Part shown: one piece after another, positions 32,843-41,567 of the stretch | Layout: every line of letters starts with the position of its first letter | Numbering within the stretch: position 1 is the first letter of the stretch | Origin: Amycolatopsis tucumanensis | Lineage (GTDB): Bacteria > Actinomycetota > Actinomycetes > Mycobacteriales > Pseudonocardiaceae | Assembly (NCBI RefSeq): GCF_021654135.1 | Contig: NZ_JAKGSD010000035.1 | Location: forward strand, 1 to 64,000 | DNA length: 64,000 bases | Direction: 5' to 3' | Position numbers and translations under genes: made by a program | Notes under the pieces: generated by a model | Seen by the model: the letters and a program-made list of their open reading frames with translations, nothing else | Database searches by the model: none | Told to the model about the DNA's origin: nothing

Positions 32843-33307
32843 TTGCCCGCAGAGGAAGGCCCGGCAAATCGGACATCGCTCGAGGGTGCGGAAGGGATGG
32901 CCTCCTGGCCCACCGGGCGGTTGCTGTCCGCGGCGGCGCGACTGGTCGAGCAGCGGTGGACGGCGCGGCTGGAGACGCTCGCGCTGTCGCACGCCGGGCT
33001 GATCGCGTTGCACACGCTGCGCGGCGGGCCGTTGTCGCAGCGCGCGCTGGCCCGCCGGTGCCAGGTGACGGACCAGACGATGAGCCGCACCCTGGACCGG
33101 CTGTCCAGATCCGGCTACGTCACGCGGGTGCCCGATCCGCTCGACGGCCGCCGCTCCCTGGCGCGACTCACCCCCGCGGGCGAAGAGGTGCTGGCCACCT
33201 CGGAGCAGATCGCGCGGGAGGACTCGTCGGTGATCGGCGCCCTCGGCGACGACGCGGCCTTCCGGCGGCAGCTGATCGAACTGATCGGGCACCTGACCGG
33301 CTCATGA
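32843..33307 (+). CDS. MarR-family transcriptional regulator
   Basis: A 154-residue MarR winged-helix protein: ALARRCQVTDQTMSRTLDRLSRSGYVTRVPDPLDGRRSLARLTPAG covers the recognition helix and wing. The TTG at 32843 is preferred because GGGAGG lies five bases upstream; a GTG at 32837 lies inside that site. It is divergent from the MmpL exporter, whose promoter holds a palindrome that fits this regulator. Ligand unknown. Confidence 0.88.
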   Translation: MPAEEGPANRTSLEGAEGMASWPTGRLLSAAARLVEQRWTARLETLALSHAGLIALHTLRGGPLSQRALARRCQVTDQTMSRTLDRLSRSGYVTRVPDPLDGRRSLARLTPAGEEVLATSEQIAREDSSVIGALGDDAAFRRQLIELIGHLTGS

Positions 33308-33317
33308 CAAGTGTCAT
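33304..33317. promoter_or_regulatory. Palindrome before HIBADH-family gene
   Basis: ATGACA-AG-TGTCAT is a perfect 14-bp palindrome overlapping the stop of the MarR gene and 22 bp before the dehydrogenase ATG. It resembles TetR-type operators in length and symmetry, but no such gene is adjacent. Confidence 0.4.
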
Positions 33318-33339
33318 AGTCGCGCGCTAGTGTGCTGGG

Positions 33340-34284
33340 ATGGAGCTGGGTTTCCTGGGGCTGGGCACGATGGGCACGCCGATGGCGCTGAACCTCGTCC
33401 GCGCGGGCACGCCGCTCGTGGTGTGGAACCGGACCGCCGCCAAGGCCGAGGTGCTGCGTGCGGCGGGGGCGGCGGTCGCCGGGAGCGCGGCGGAGGTGTG
33501 CCGGCGGGCGGACGTGGTGTTCCTGATGCTCGCCGACGGCGCGGCGGTGGATGCCGTGCTGGGCCGCGGCGGGAGCGGGTTCGCGGCGAACGTCGGCGGG
33601 CGGATCGTCGTGCACATGGGGACGACGTCGCCGGAGTACTCGCGCGGGCTGGCGGCCGATGTCGCCGCGGCTGGTGGCCGGTACGTCGAGGCGCCGGTGT
33701 CGGGGTCGCGGAAGCCGGCCGAGGCGGGGCAGCTGGTGGCAATGCTGGCGGGCGGGCCGGGGGCGGTGGCCGAGGTGGGGCCGTTGCTGGCGCCGGTGTG
33801 CCGTCAGGTGGTGGAGTGCGGGCCGGTGCCGGGCGCGTTGCTGATGAAGCTCGCGGTGAACCTGTACCTGATCACGATGGTGACGGGCCTGGCCGAGGCG
33901 ACGCACTTCGCGGAGCGGCAGGGCCTGGACTTGGCGCGGTTCGTGGAGGTGCTGAACGCGGGCCCGATGGCCAGTGACGTGTCCCGGGTGAAGGTGGCGA
34001 AGCTGGTGGCCCGGGATTTCGGGGTGCAGGCGGCGATCGCGGACGTGCTGAAGAACAACCAGCTGGTCGCGGAGGCGGCTCGCGGGGCGGGGTTGGCGTC
34101 GCCGCTGCTGGACGTGTGCCACGAGCTGTACGGGGAGACGCTGCGGCTCGGCCACGGCGCGGAGGACATGGCGGCGGTGGTGCACGCGATCGAGCAGCGG
34201 ACGGCCGCGATCGAGGAGCGGCACGCCGCGATTGCTGCTGGTGAGGCCCCGGCCCCGGCGACGGCTCCCGAGCCCGCCGGCTGA
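33340..34284 (+). CDS. 3-hydroxyisobutyrate dehydrogenase-family oxidoreductase
   Basis: A 314-residue NAD(P)-dependent beta-hydroxyacid dehydrogenase. GFLGLGTMGTPMALNLVRAG is the N-terminal Rossmann motif, HMGTTSPEYSRGLA and VEAPVSGSRKPAEAGQL are the substrate segments near 92-125, and the catalytic Lys is in LLMKLAVNLYL near 170. The C-terminus ends in an Ala/Pro-rich tail. Substrates in this family include hydroxyisobutyrate, tartronate semialdehyde and succinic semialdehyde; imine reductases are also members. The exact reaction is open. Confidence 0.85.
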   Translation: MELGFLGLGTMGTPMALNLVRAGTPLVVWNRTAAKAEVLRAAGAAVAGSAAEVCRRADVVFLMLADGAAVDAVLGRGGSGFAANVGGRIVVHMGTTSPEYSRGLAADVAAAGGRYVEAPVSGSRKPAEAGQLVAMLAGGPGAVAEVGPLLAPVCRQVVECGPVPGALLMKLAVNLYLITMVTGLAEATHFAERQGLDLARFVEVLNAGPMASDVSRVKVAKLVARDFGVQAAIADVLKNNQLVAEAARGAGLASPLLDVCHELYGETLRLGHGAEDMAAVVHAIEQRTAAIEERHAAIAAGEAPAPATAPEPAG

Positions 34285-34315
34285 GCCGCGGGTAGAGGCC
34301 ATGGGGCTTGGCTGA

Positions 34316-34333
34316 GTTCACCCGCCGGTGAAC
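34316..34333 (+). terminator. Hairpin after HIBADH-family gene
   Basis: GTTCACC-CGCC-GGTGAAC forms a perfect 7-bp stem 31 nt after the stop. It lacks a T tract, so it is at best a weak terminator. Confidence 0.35.
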
Positions 34334-34346
34334 GCGAGCCGGCGCG

Positions 34347-34711
34347 TCACAGCTGCAGCCGGAAGGCGCGCAACCACAGGCCCGGCAACGGTCCCCAACC
34401 CCGACCGCGACTGAAACCCACCCGCCGCAGAGCCAGGCAGCGCCTCACCCCCGCCAGCACCACAACCCTGGTGCGAACGCCCCCGGCGTCAGTGCCCCCT
34501 CACAGGAGCAGCCAGAAAGCCCGCAACCACAGGCCCGGCAACGGCTCCCAACCCCGACCGCGGCCGAAACCCACCCGCCGCAGAGCCAGGCAGCGCCCCA
34601 CCCCCGCCAGCACCACAACCCTGGTGCGAACGCCCCCGGCGTCAGTGCCCCCTCACAGGAGCAGCCAGAAAGCCCGCAACCGCAGGCCCGGCAATGGTTC
34701 CCAATCCCGTT
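34347..34711. repeat. 153-bp tandem repeats copying acetyltransferase 3' end
   Basis: Three units start at 34347, 34500 and 34653 with a period of exactly 153 bp. The third begins at the stop codon of the acetyltransferase gene and runs into its last codons; the first two carry copies of that 3' end (minus strand ...RAFRLQL-stop and ...RAFWLLL-stop), each followed by about 100 bp of spacer (ACAACCCTGGTGCGAACGCC and neighbours) that is almost identical between units. This accounts for the whole 368-bp gap before the gene end. No other gene is seen here. Confidence 0.88.
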
Positions 34712-35144
34712 CCGGCAGGCGGATGAAACCGAGCCGGGTGTAGAGGCGGTGCGCTGTCTTCATGGTGTCCAGGCTGGACATCACCACGGCGCGGGCGCCG
34801 AGGGCACGCGCCCGGTCGATCACTGCTCGCGTGAGGGCCTCGCCGACGCCGCGGCCCCGGGCGGCGGGTGCGGTCGCCAGCATGCGGAACTCCAGCTCAC
34901 CGTCGCGGGCGATTTCGGCGTAGTGCGTTCCCGGGTGGACGATCGTGACCGAGCCGAGCAGGCCGTCGTCGTCCGTGGCGACCAGGAGTTCGGCGTGTTC
35001 GGCGCGGTGGGCGGCGTCGGCCAGTTCGCGGACGTAGTCGTCGTCGGCGGTGATCAGGCCGTCCGCGAGGTAGGCGGAGGCGGTCAACTCGCCGATGGCC
35101 GCGTACTCCTCGGGGCGGGCCGGTCGGACGGACACCTCGCTCAT
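34653..35144 (-). CDS. GNAT-family N-acetyltransferase
   Basis: A 163-residue GCN5-type acetyltransferase. The acetyl-CoA loop is APAARGRGVGEALTR near 95-110, and the late YTRLGFIRLPERDWEPL is typical of motif B. The start is the ATG at 35144 (MSEVSVRPA). Tandem repeats lie on both sides: 153-bp units downstream end in the same codons as this gene, and units upstream contain GTGAGTGAGGTGTC, which matches its start region. Substrate is unknown. Recombination between repeats could truncate or swap its ends. Confidence 0.85.
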   Translation of the reverse strand: MSEVSVRPARPEEYAAIGELTASAYLADGLITADDDYVRELADAAHRAEHAELLVATDDDGLLGSVTIVHPGTHYAEIARDGELEFRMLATAPAARGRGVGEALTRAVIDRARALGARAVVMSSLDTMKTAHRLYTRLGFIRLPERDWEPLPGLRLRAFWLLL

Positions 35145-35149
35145 CGGCC

Positions 35150-35605
35150 ACCTCCGGCTGAGATCACCACGGGCACAACGGCCGGCCCCGCAACGGGTTC
35201 CACCGGCCACACCACGGGCGCGCTCACCCGGGCCATCCCAGGAGCGCGCCCTGGCCGCACCGCTCGGCCGGACACTCCGCTCGCCAGCCGCACCACGCAC
35301 GCCCCGGTCAGCCCCGCCACCGCAGCGGAGCCCTCCGGCCACGGCGCGCGAGCCGGCACCTCACCCATCAGCCGCACCGCGGTCGCCCTGGTCGGCGCCG
35401 CCCCGGGGGCGCGCCCTGGCCGCACCGCTCGGCCGGACACTCCGCTCGCCCGCCACACCACGCACGCGCCGGTCGGCCCCGCCACCACAGCGGCACCCTC
35501 CCGCCGCCGCGCGCGAACGGACACCTCACTCACCGGTCGGCTCCTCCGTCAGCCCCGCCACCACAGCGGACCCACCCCTCCGGCCGCGGCGCGCGAGCCG
35601 ACACC
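35150..35605. repeat. Tandem repeats between acetyltransferase and ligA
   Basis: This gap is built of degenerate direct repeats. A 42-bp block is identical at 35244-35285 and 35409-35450 (offset 165 bp, a multiple of three) with similar sequence after it. A second period of 76 bp links 35477-35552 to 35553-35628, which runs into the last ligA codons. The minus-strand motif GTGAGTGAGGTGTC recurs near 35520-35533 and 35600, and in altered form at the acetyltransferase start. Short frames begin at these copies (MSEVS...), but I do not consider them genes. Confidence 0.8.
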
Positions 35606-37726
35606 TCACTCACCAGCCGGCTCCTCCGTCGGCAGTGCCACCTCGGCGGCGGCCTCGGGGCCGCGGTCCAGCAGCACCTGGAAACCGCCCTCGTCGAGGA
35701 TCGGGACCTTCAGCTGCACCGCCTTGTCGTACTTGGAGCCCGGCGCGTCGCCGACCACGACAAACGCCGTCTTCTTCGACACCGAGCCCGCGGCCTTGCC
35801 GCCGCGCGACATGATCGCCTCCTTGGCCTCGTCGCGCGAGAACGTGTTCAGCGAACCGGTCACCACGATCGACAGGCCTTCCAGCGTGCGCGGCACCGAC
35901 TCGTCGCGTTCCTCCGCCATCCGGACCCCGGCGCGGCGCCACTTCTCCACCACCTCGCGGTGCCAGTCGACGGCGAACCACTCCCGCAGCGCCCCGGCGA
36001 TCGTCGGGCCGACACCATCCACATCGGCCATCGCGGCCTCGTCGGCGTTCTCGATCGCTTCCAGCGAGCCGAACTCCCGGGCCAGCGCCTGCGCCGCGGT
36101 CGGGCCGACGTGCCGGATCGACAACGCCACCAGCACCCGCCACAGTGGACGGTCCTTCGCGCTGTCCAGGTTGGCCAGCAGCTTCCGCCCGTTCGCGGAC
36201 AGCTCCCCCGCCTTGGTGCGGAACAGCTCGACCCGCCCCAGCTTCTCCTCGTCCAGGTCGAAGATGTCGCCCTCGTCGACGACCACCCCGGACTCCAGCA
36301 GCGCCGTCGCCGCCTCGTAGCCGAGCATTTCGATGTCGAACGCGCCACGCCCGGCCAGGTGGAACAACCGCTCCCGCAGCTGCGCGGGACACGACCGCGC
36401 GTTGGGGCAGCGGATGTCGACGTCGCCCTCCTTCTGGTGCGCCAGCTTGGTGCCGCACTCCGGGCAGAACGTGGGCATGATGAACTCGCGCTCGTCGCCG
36501 GTGCGCACGTCGACCACCGGGCCGAGCACCTCGGGGATCACGTCGCCCGCCTTGCGGATCACCACGCGGTCGCCGATCAGCACGCCCTTGCGCTTGACCT
36601 CCTGCGCGTTGTGCAGCGTCGCCATCGCCACCGTCGACCCGGCCACCTTCACCGGCTCCATCACCGCGAACGGCGTGACCCGCCCGGTGCGGCCGACGTT
36701 GACCTGGATGTCGAGCAGCCGGGTGGTCGCCTCCTCCGGCGGGTACTTGTAGGCGATGGCCCAGCGCGGCGCGCGGGACGTGCTGCCCAGCCGCCGCTGC
36801 AGCGACACCTGGTCGACCTTCACCACGATGCCGTCGATCTCGTGCTCGGCGTCGTGCCGGTGCTCGCCCCAGTACCGGATGTGGTCCAGCAGCTCGGACG
36901 CCTTCTCGACGACCTTCGTGTGGCTGGACACCGGCAGCCCCCACGCCGCCAGTGCCTCGTAGGCCTCCGACTGCCGGGCAGGCTCGAACCCCTCGCGCTT
37001 GCCGAGCCCGTGGCAGATCAGCCGCAGCTTGCGGCTGCGGGTGACCTTCGGGTCCTTCTGCCGCAACGACCCGGCCGCGGTGTTGCGCGGGTTCGCGAAC
37101 GGCGGCTTGCCAGCCTCGACCAGCCGGGCGTTGAGCTCCGCGAAGTCCTCGACCCGGAAGAACACCTCGCCGCGCACCTCGACCAGGTCGGGCACCGGGT
37201 ACTCGTCGGTTCCGGTCAGCGTCTCCGGCACCTGCTCGAGCGTGCGGACGTTGAGCGTGACGTCCTCACCCGTCCGCCCGTCGCCGCGGGTGAGCCCGCG
37301 GACCAGCCGCCCCCTCTCGTACAGCAGGTTGATGGCCAGCCCGTCGATCTTGAGCTCGCACAGGTACTGGGTGGACCCGCCGACCTCGCGCTCCACCCGG
37401 TCGACCCACGCCCGCAACTCCTCCTCGTCGAAGACGTTGTCCAGGCTCATCATGCGTTCGAGGTGGTCGACCGCGACGAAGTCGGTGGAGAACGTGCCGC
37501 CGACGTTCTGGGTCGGCGAATCCGGCGTCGCCAGGCCCGGGTACTCCGACTCCAGCCGCTCCAGCTCCTTGAGCAGCGCGTCGAACTCGCCGTCGCTGAT
37601 GACCGGCGAGTCCAGCACGTAGTACCGGAACTGGTGCCCGCGCACCTCTTCCGCGAGCGCGCCGTGGCGATCGCGGACCTCGGCGGGGACCTCGGTGACG
37701 TCCTGTGCGGCTGGAGTCTCACTCAC
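35606..37726 (-). CDS. ligA: NAD-dependent DNA ligase
   Basis: LigA seals nicks in DNA during replication and repair using NAD. The 706-residue protein has all domains in order: Ia, the adenylation domain with catalytic Lys in CELKIDGLAINL (about 126), OB fold (about 330-400), a four-Cys zinc finger (FCPECGTKL and CPNARSCPAQL, about 420-445), the HhH domain and a C-terminal BRCT domain (GLSIVVTGSLNTFSRDEAKEAI, about 615-690). An acidic tail ends in EEPAGE. Its final codons are part of the repeat array downstream, so the tail may vary between strains. Confidence 0.97.
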   Translation of the reverse strand: MSETPAAQDVTEVPAEVRDRHGALAEEVRGHQFRYYVLDSPVISDGEFDALLKELERLESEYPGLATPDSPTQNVGGTFSTDFVAVDHLERMMSLDNVFDEEELRAWVDRVEREVGGSTQYLCELKIDGLAINLLYERGRLVRGLTRGDGRTGEDVTLNVRTLEQVPETLTGTDEYPVPDLVEVRGEVFFRVEDFAELNARLVEAGKPPFANPRNTAAGSLRQKDPKVTRSRKLRLICHGLGKREGFEPARQSEAYEALAAWGLPVSSHTKVVEKASELLDHIRYWGEHRHDAEHEIDGIVVKVDQVSLQRRLGSTSRAPRWAIAYKYPPEEATTRLLDIQVNVGRTGRVTPFAVMEPVKVAGSTVAMATLHNAQEVKRKGVLIGDRVVIRKAGDVIPEVLGPVVDVRTGDEREFIMPTFCPECGTKLAHQKEGDVDIRCPNARSCPAQLRERLFHLAGRGAFDIEMLGYEAATALLESGVVVDEGDIFDLDEEKLGRVELFRTKAGELSANGRKLLANLDSAKDRPLWRVLVALSIRHVGPTAAQALAREFGSLEAIENADEAAMADVDGVGPTIAGALREWFAVDWHREVVEKWRRAGVRMAEERDESVPRTLEGLSIVVTGSLNTFSRDEAKEAIMSRGGKAAGSVSKKTAFVVVGDAPGSKYDKAVQLKVPILDEGGFQVLLDRGPEAAAEVALPTEEPAGE

Positions 37727-37737
37727 AGTCCGTCAGC

Positions 37738-38442
37738 TTAGTCAGCACCACCGACAGTTTCCGGGCGTTCCTCGTCCAGACCACGGACCAGGTCACGCAG
37801 TTCGAGGAGCGTGATGGCGCCGGCGGGCTCGGCCTCGGCCGTCTCCACCCTGCGTAACCGTTCCGCCGCGAGGCGTTCGCCGAGCGTTGCGTCCAGCGGC
37901 AGGAACGTCATCGCCGACCGCGCGGCCGGGTCGAGTTCACCCAGCAGCGGGTGGTGGACCGCGACGTCGACCACCCCCTCGGCCTCGTCCACCTGCGCGG
38001 CGACCCGGACGTCGGCCAGCGCGACCGACCGCGTCCCGAGGTTCACCGTCACGCCCGTCGGATCGGGCACCGGCGGCACCGAGTCGTGGTACTCCCAGAT
38101 CGCGTCCTCGGGCGGCGCGGCGGCCTTCCACGCGTCGGTGAACGGCCGCAGCGCCGGGTCCTCCTGGCCGCTCACCACGAGCGCGTAGATGGCCCGCTGC
38201 CCTCGTTCGAGTGACACGTGCAGGTCCGGGTGCAGCTCGGCGACGGCAGCGGCCAGCTCGCCCTCGACGCGCTGCGGCTCGCGGTCGCCCAGCGCCGCGC
38301 TGATCTCCGGCAGCATCTCCGGCCAGCGGCGCCAGAAGCGCTCCGCGGCGGCCACCGGGTCGTCCGGCACCGCCTGCTCCGGCCACGCCGTGCGCGGGTC
38401 GGGCAGCTCGTCCTCTGGACGCCGTCGTCGAAACCATCGCAT
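37738..38442 (-). CDS. Conserved hypothetical protein
   Basis: A 234-residue soluble protein with no domain I recognise. It begins with a basic cluster (MRWFRRRRPED), is acidic overall, and has a Trp/Pro-rich middle (WEYHDSVPPVPDPTG). It shows no signal peptide, membrane helix or enzyme motif. It lies 11 bp upstream of ligA on the same strand and 10 bp after the MetE-like gene, so all three probably form one transcript. Coding is supported by frame length, codon use and the tight spacing. Confidence 0.7.
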   Translation of the reverse strand: MRWFRRRRPEDELPDPRTAWPEQAVPDDPVAAAERFWRRWPEMLPEISAALGDREPQRVEGELAAAVAELHPDLHVSLERGQRAIYALVVSGQEDPALRPFTDAWKAAAPPEDAIWEYHDSVPPVPDPTGVTVNLGTRSVALADVRVAAQVDEAEGVVDVAVHHPLLGELDPAARSAMTFLPLDATLGERLAAERLRRVETAEAEPAGAITLLELRDLVRGLDEERPETVGGAD

Positions 38443-38452
38443 CGGGTAGGTC

Positions 38453-39475
38453 CTACCAGCCTTCCGGCGGCTCCACGAACGCTTTGCCCAGATCCGTGGT
38501 CAGCTTCAGGGCGCGGCGCACCCAGTCCGCGGTCGCCCCGGCGAAGCCGCACGTCGGCGTCGGCACCGCGCGCTCGGCCAGCGTCGAGCGGTTGAACCCG
38601 AGCCGGTCGGCCAGCGCCAGCGCGGGCTGCGCCAGCTCCCGCAACGCGGGTCGCCGGGCCGGTTCCAGCGCAGGCACCAGGCCGAGGAACAGCACGGTCC
38701 CGCTGTCCCAGGCCTCCCCCAGCTCGTCGAGCAGGGTCGAGGGCGCTCCGCCGAGCAGCGTCGCGTCGATCGCCAGCGCACCCGCGCCCGCGGCGTGCAG
38801 GAGGCCGACCGGCGGCCGCGCGGCGCAGCAGTGCACGACGACCGGCTGCCCGGTCAGCTCGCCGGCCCGCTCGATCACGCGGCTCAGCAGTTCCCGCGCC
38901 TCCGGTTCAGGGACCGCAGGGACGGTGCCGTAGCCCGACGGGGTCGGCAGCGAACCGGCGAGCACGGCGGGCAGGGTCGGCTCGTCGAACTGGACCACGA
39001 CCTCCGCGCCGGTGCGCGCCTTGAGCTCGCCGACGTGCGCGGCGAGCCCCTCCAGCGCCGATTCGGTGAACTCGCGCACCGCGCCGCGGTCGGTGAGCAC
39101 GCGGTGCCCGCGCGGCAGCTCGATGCCGGCGGCCAGCGCCCACGGCCCGGCCAGCTGCGTCTTGATCACGGGCGCGGCACCCGCCTCGGTGACCGCGTCG
39201 AGGTCCCAGCGCAGCAGGTCCACCGCGCGCCGGTGGTCGTGCCCCGGGCGCGCCGCGACCCGGTAACCGCTGGGCACGACCTCGATCGCGAGGTCCACCA
39301 GCATCGCGGCGGTCCGGCCGATCAGGTCCGCCCCGACGCCGCGGGCAGGCAGCTCCGGCAGGTGCGGGAAGTCGGGCAGCTCGCCGAAGACGACGGCGGC
39401 CGCCTCCGCCGGGTCGGCGCCGGGCATCGATCCCACCGCGGTGGCCGCACCGGGTGGCCAGACGTGTTCGCTCAC
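38453..39475 (-). CDS. MetE-like (cobalamin-independent) methionine synthase family protein
   Basis: A 340-residue protein of the UROD/MetE-like superfamily, corresponding to the C-terminal catalytic half of MetE. Zinc-type ligands are visible: His and Cys in VVHCCAARPP (about 230) and Cys in PTPTCGFAGA (about 317), with VQFDEPTLP near 178. It lacks the MetE N-terminal half, as do many actinobacterial members, whose methyl donor may be a corrinoid protein or other methylated substrate. GTG start at 39475. Whether it makes methionine is unknown. Confidence 0.82.
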   Translation of the reverse strand: MSEHVWPPGAATAVGSMPGADPAEAAAVVFGELPDFPHLPELPARGVGADLIGRTAAMLVDLAIEVVPSGYRVAARPGHDHRRAVDLLRWDLDAVTEAGAAPVIKTQLAGPWALAAGIELPRGHRVLTDRGAVREFTESALEGLAAHVGELKARTGAEVVVQFDEPTLPAVLAGSLPTPSGYGTVPAVPEPEARELLSRVIERAGELTGQPVVVHCCAARPPVGLLHAAGAGALAIDATLLGGAPSTLLDELGEAWDSGTVLFLGLVPALEPARRPALRELAQPALALADRLGFNRSTLAERAVPTPTCGFAGATADWVRRALKLTTDLGKAFVEPPEGW

Positions 39476-39580
39476 ACCCCGATTCTCCAAGGCCGCCCGG
39501 CCGGTCGCGCCCCCGGCCCCGCGGGCGGCCCGGAAAATGGCGCCGGGAGGAATAGCGGAAAGGTGTCGATGTCGGAAAAT

Positions 39581-39594
39581 CCGGTCAACCGGAC
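39581..39594. promoter_or_regulatory. Palindrome before scramblase-like gene
   Basis: TCCGGT-CA-ACCGGA is a perfect 14-bp palindrome 63 bp before the ATG at 39657. The gene itself has TAACCT eight bases before its ATG, consistent with leaderless transcription, so this site would sit at or upstream of the -35 region. Confidence 0.35.
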
Positions 39595-39656
39595 ATTTCT
39601 CCGCAATTCCCCGGTCGTCTCCCGTTCTTGATTTCCGCTGGCTAACCTTGACGGGC

Positions 39657-40202
39657 ATGACGAGCGGTTCGCGGCACGCGGGCGGTGGCACCCTGTTCAC
39701 CGAGCCCTTCCTGGTGGTCAGCCACCGTGCCGGGGCGGCAGGGCCCGGCGTGCGGGACCAGCACGGGCGACCGCTGGGAACCGTCGCGGAAACCGATCAC
39801 GGCGCGTTCCGGAAAACGTTGTGGGCGCTCACCGGATCCGCCCGCTTCCGCCCGAACTGTTTCGCCGTCCGCGACTCCGGCGGAAGTGTCGTGCTGAAAG
39901 TGCGGGCACACGACTCGCGCTTTCTGGTGACGCGCGCGGACGGCACGCCGATCGGCGGGATCGCGCCCGACGGGCCGGACCGGTTCACGCTGTCGGCCCA
40001 CGGCCGCCCGGCCGGGGTGCTGGAGCACCGGCGGCCGCGTGAGTTCAGCATCACCGACGCCGCCGGCCGGGAAGTGGCGCGCTCGGCGGAGGGGGACGGC
40101 CGCGACTACGTCGTGGAGGTGTTCGCGCAGCTCACGGATCCGCTGGCGAGCCTGGTGATCGCCGCGGCGCTGACCCTGGACACCGCGCTGCGCCCGGGGT
40201 GA
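39657..40202 (+). CDS. LURP-one/scramblase-like protein
   Basis: A 181-residue protein resembling the tubby-like LURP-one and phospholipid scramblase fold: beta-strand repeats such as FLVVSHRAG, VRDQHGRPLGTV, FAVRDSGGSVVLKV and FSITDAAGREVAR form a single barrel, and a hydrophobic C-terminal helix (SLVIAAALTLDTAL) would fill it. Such bacterial proteins bind or sense lipids; none of that is shown for this one. The TAACCT -10 box close to the ATG indicates a leaderless transcript. Confidence 0.6.
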   Translation: MTSGSRHAGGGTLFTEPFLVVSHRAGAAGPGVRDQHGRPLGTVAETDHGAFRKTLWALTGSARFRPNCFAVRDSGGSVVLKVRAHDSRFLVTRADGTPIGGIAPDGPDRFTLSAHGRPAGVLEHRRPREFSITDAAGREVARSAEGDGRDYVVEVFAQLTDPLASLVIAAALTLDTALRPG

Positions 40203-40287
40203 CGTGGGTCTCAACCACGGCAGGTGGACTTTCCACCCGGGAAGTTCCAAAGTGAAATTTCCCGGTCGGAAAGGACGATGAGGTCTC

Positions 40288-41328
40288 GTGGAAGCAACTC
40301 CGGAAGGCAGCGCCGAGTGGAGCGAGCCCGGCCTGTACACCGTGGCACCGGGCGTGCACCGGATCCCGTTGCCGCTGCCCAACGACGGGCTGCGGGCCGT
40401 CAACGTCTACGCCCTCACCGAGGGTTCCGAGCTGGTGCTCATCGATTCCGGCTGGGCGCTGGACGAGGCGCGCGAGCAACTCGCCGCCGCGCTCAAGGGG
40501 CTGGGCGCCGAACTCGGTGACGTGAGCCAGTTCCTGGTCACCCACGTGCACCGCGACCACTACACGCAGGCGGTCGCGCTGCGGCGGGAGTTCGGCGGGC
40601 GGATCGCGCTGGGCTCGCTGGAGGAGCCGTCGTTGCGCATGACGGCGGACCCGGACGTGGTGCCGCTCATCGGGCAGATCCGGTCGCTGCGCATGTGCGG
40701 CGCGGATCCGGTGGCCGACGAACTGGTGCGGGTGTTCGAGATCCACGGCCGCAACACGGAGGCGTCGATCTGGGAGCAGCCCGACGAGTGGCTCACGCCG
40801 GGCCGCCGCGTCGTGCTTCCCGGCAGGCAGCTCGACGTCGTGCACACGCCGGGGCACACGGCCGGGCACGTCGTGTTCGACGACGGCGCGGCGGGGCTGA
40901 TGTTCACCGGCGACCACGTGCTACCGCACATCACGCCGTCGATCGGTTTCCAGCCCGCGGTGGCGGAGATGCCGTTGCGCGACTTCCTGGACTCGCTGCG
41001 CCTGGTGCGGGGCATGCCGGACCGGCGGATGCTGCCCGCGCACGGCCCGGTGTCCGACAGCGTGCACGCCAGGGTCGACGAACTGCTGGACCACCACGCC
41101 CAGCGGCTCGACGTCATCGCGACGACCATTGTGGACGGTGCCGCGACCGCGTACGAGTCGGCGCTGCGGCTGGGCTGGACGCGGCGGCAGCGCAAGCTGG
41201 ACGAGCTGGACGTGTTCAACCGGATGCTGGCCGTCCTGGAGACCGCCGCGCACCTCGACCTGCTGGTCCACCAGGGCAAGCTGGCCCTGCTCGTCGAGGA
41301 CGGGGTGCGCCGCTACTCGGTGGCCTGA
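40288..41328 (+). CDS. Metallo-beta-lactamase fold hydrolase
   Basis: A 346-residue MBL-fold hydrolase with GTG start. The zinc motif is THVHRDHYTQ (H-x-H-x-D-H) near 90, followed by HTPGHTAGHVVF (about 195), TGDHVLP (about 213) and PAHGPVSD (about 252). The C-terminal 80 residues add a winged-helix-like extension common in beta-lactamase-like hydrolases such as thioesterase-type members. It is likely a thioesterase or glyoxalase II-like enzyme. It has its own short promoter region after the scramblase-like gene. Confidence 0.87.
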   Translation: MEATPEGSAEWSEPGLYTVAPGVHRIPLPLPNDGLRAVNVYALTEGSELVLIDSGWALDEAREQLAAALKGLGAELGDVSQFLVTHVHRDHYTQAVALRREFGGRIALGSLEEPSLRMTADPDVVPLIGQIRSLRMCGADPVADELVRVFEIHGRNTEASIWEQPDEWLTPGRRVVLPGRQLDVVHTPGHTAGHVVFDDGAAGLMFTGDHVLPHITPSIGFQPAVAEMPLRDFLDSLRLVRGMPDRRMLPAHGPVSDSVHARVDELLDHHAQRLDVIATTIVDGAATAYESALRLGWTRRQRKLDELDVFNRMLAVLETAAHLDLLVHQGKLALLVEDGVRRYSVA

Positions 41329-41567
41329 GCGGGTCGCAGGGGCGCCCGGGCGCGACTTCGCGTAGGGTGGGTGGCAGCGGGCGGGTTCGGTCGCCGTCGA
41401 CGCCGGTTGCGAGGAGCACCGGAACGGTGAACCTGCCGCGATGCTGACGCTCGCCCCCCGCTGCCATCGACTCCGCCGGTCACGGGCTGTTTCCCGGGCC
41501 GGACGTCCTCACCACCTGGCTGCCGCGCCAGACGGCGCCGGCCACCCCTTTTCAGGAGCTCACCTTG

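Noticed and set aside
34471..34743. A plus-strand frame of 90 codons with a 51-residue repeat
   Set aside because: It only mirrors the 153-bp DNA repeat. The product is Pro/Arg-rich with no start signals, and the real gene lies on minus.
35141..35533. A 130-codon minus frame starting MSEVSVRARRRE whose stop overlaps the acetyltransferase start (ATGA)
   Set aside because: It reads straight through the degenerate repeats and repeats itself (GACVV...VSGRAVRPGRAPG twice). The start is a copy of the neighbour gene's start. Not enough support for a protein.
41329..41567. Possible riboswitch before the desaturase remnant
   Set aside because: Stem-rich GC sequence is present, but I can match no riboswitch consensus.
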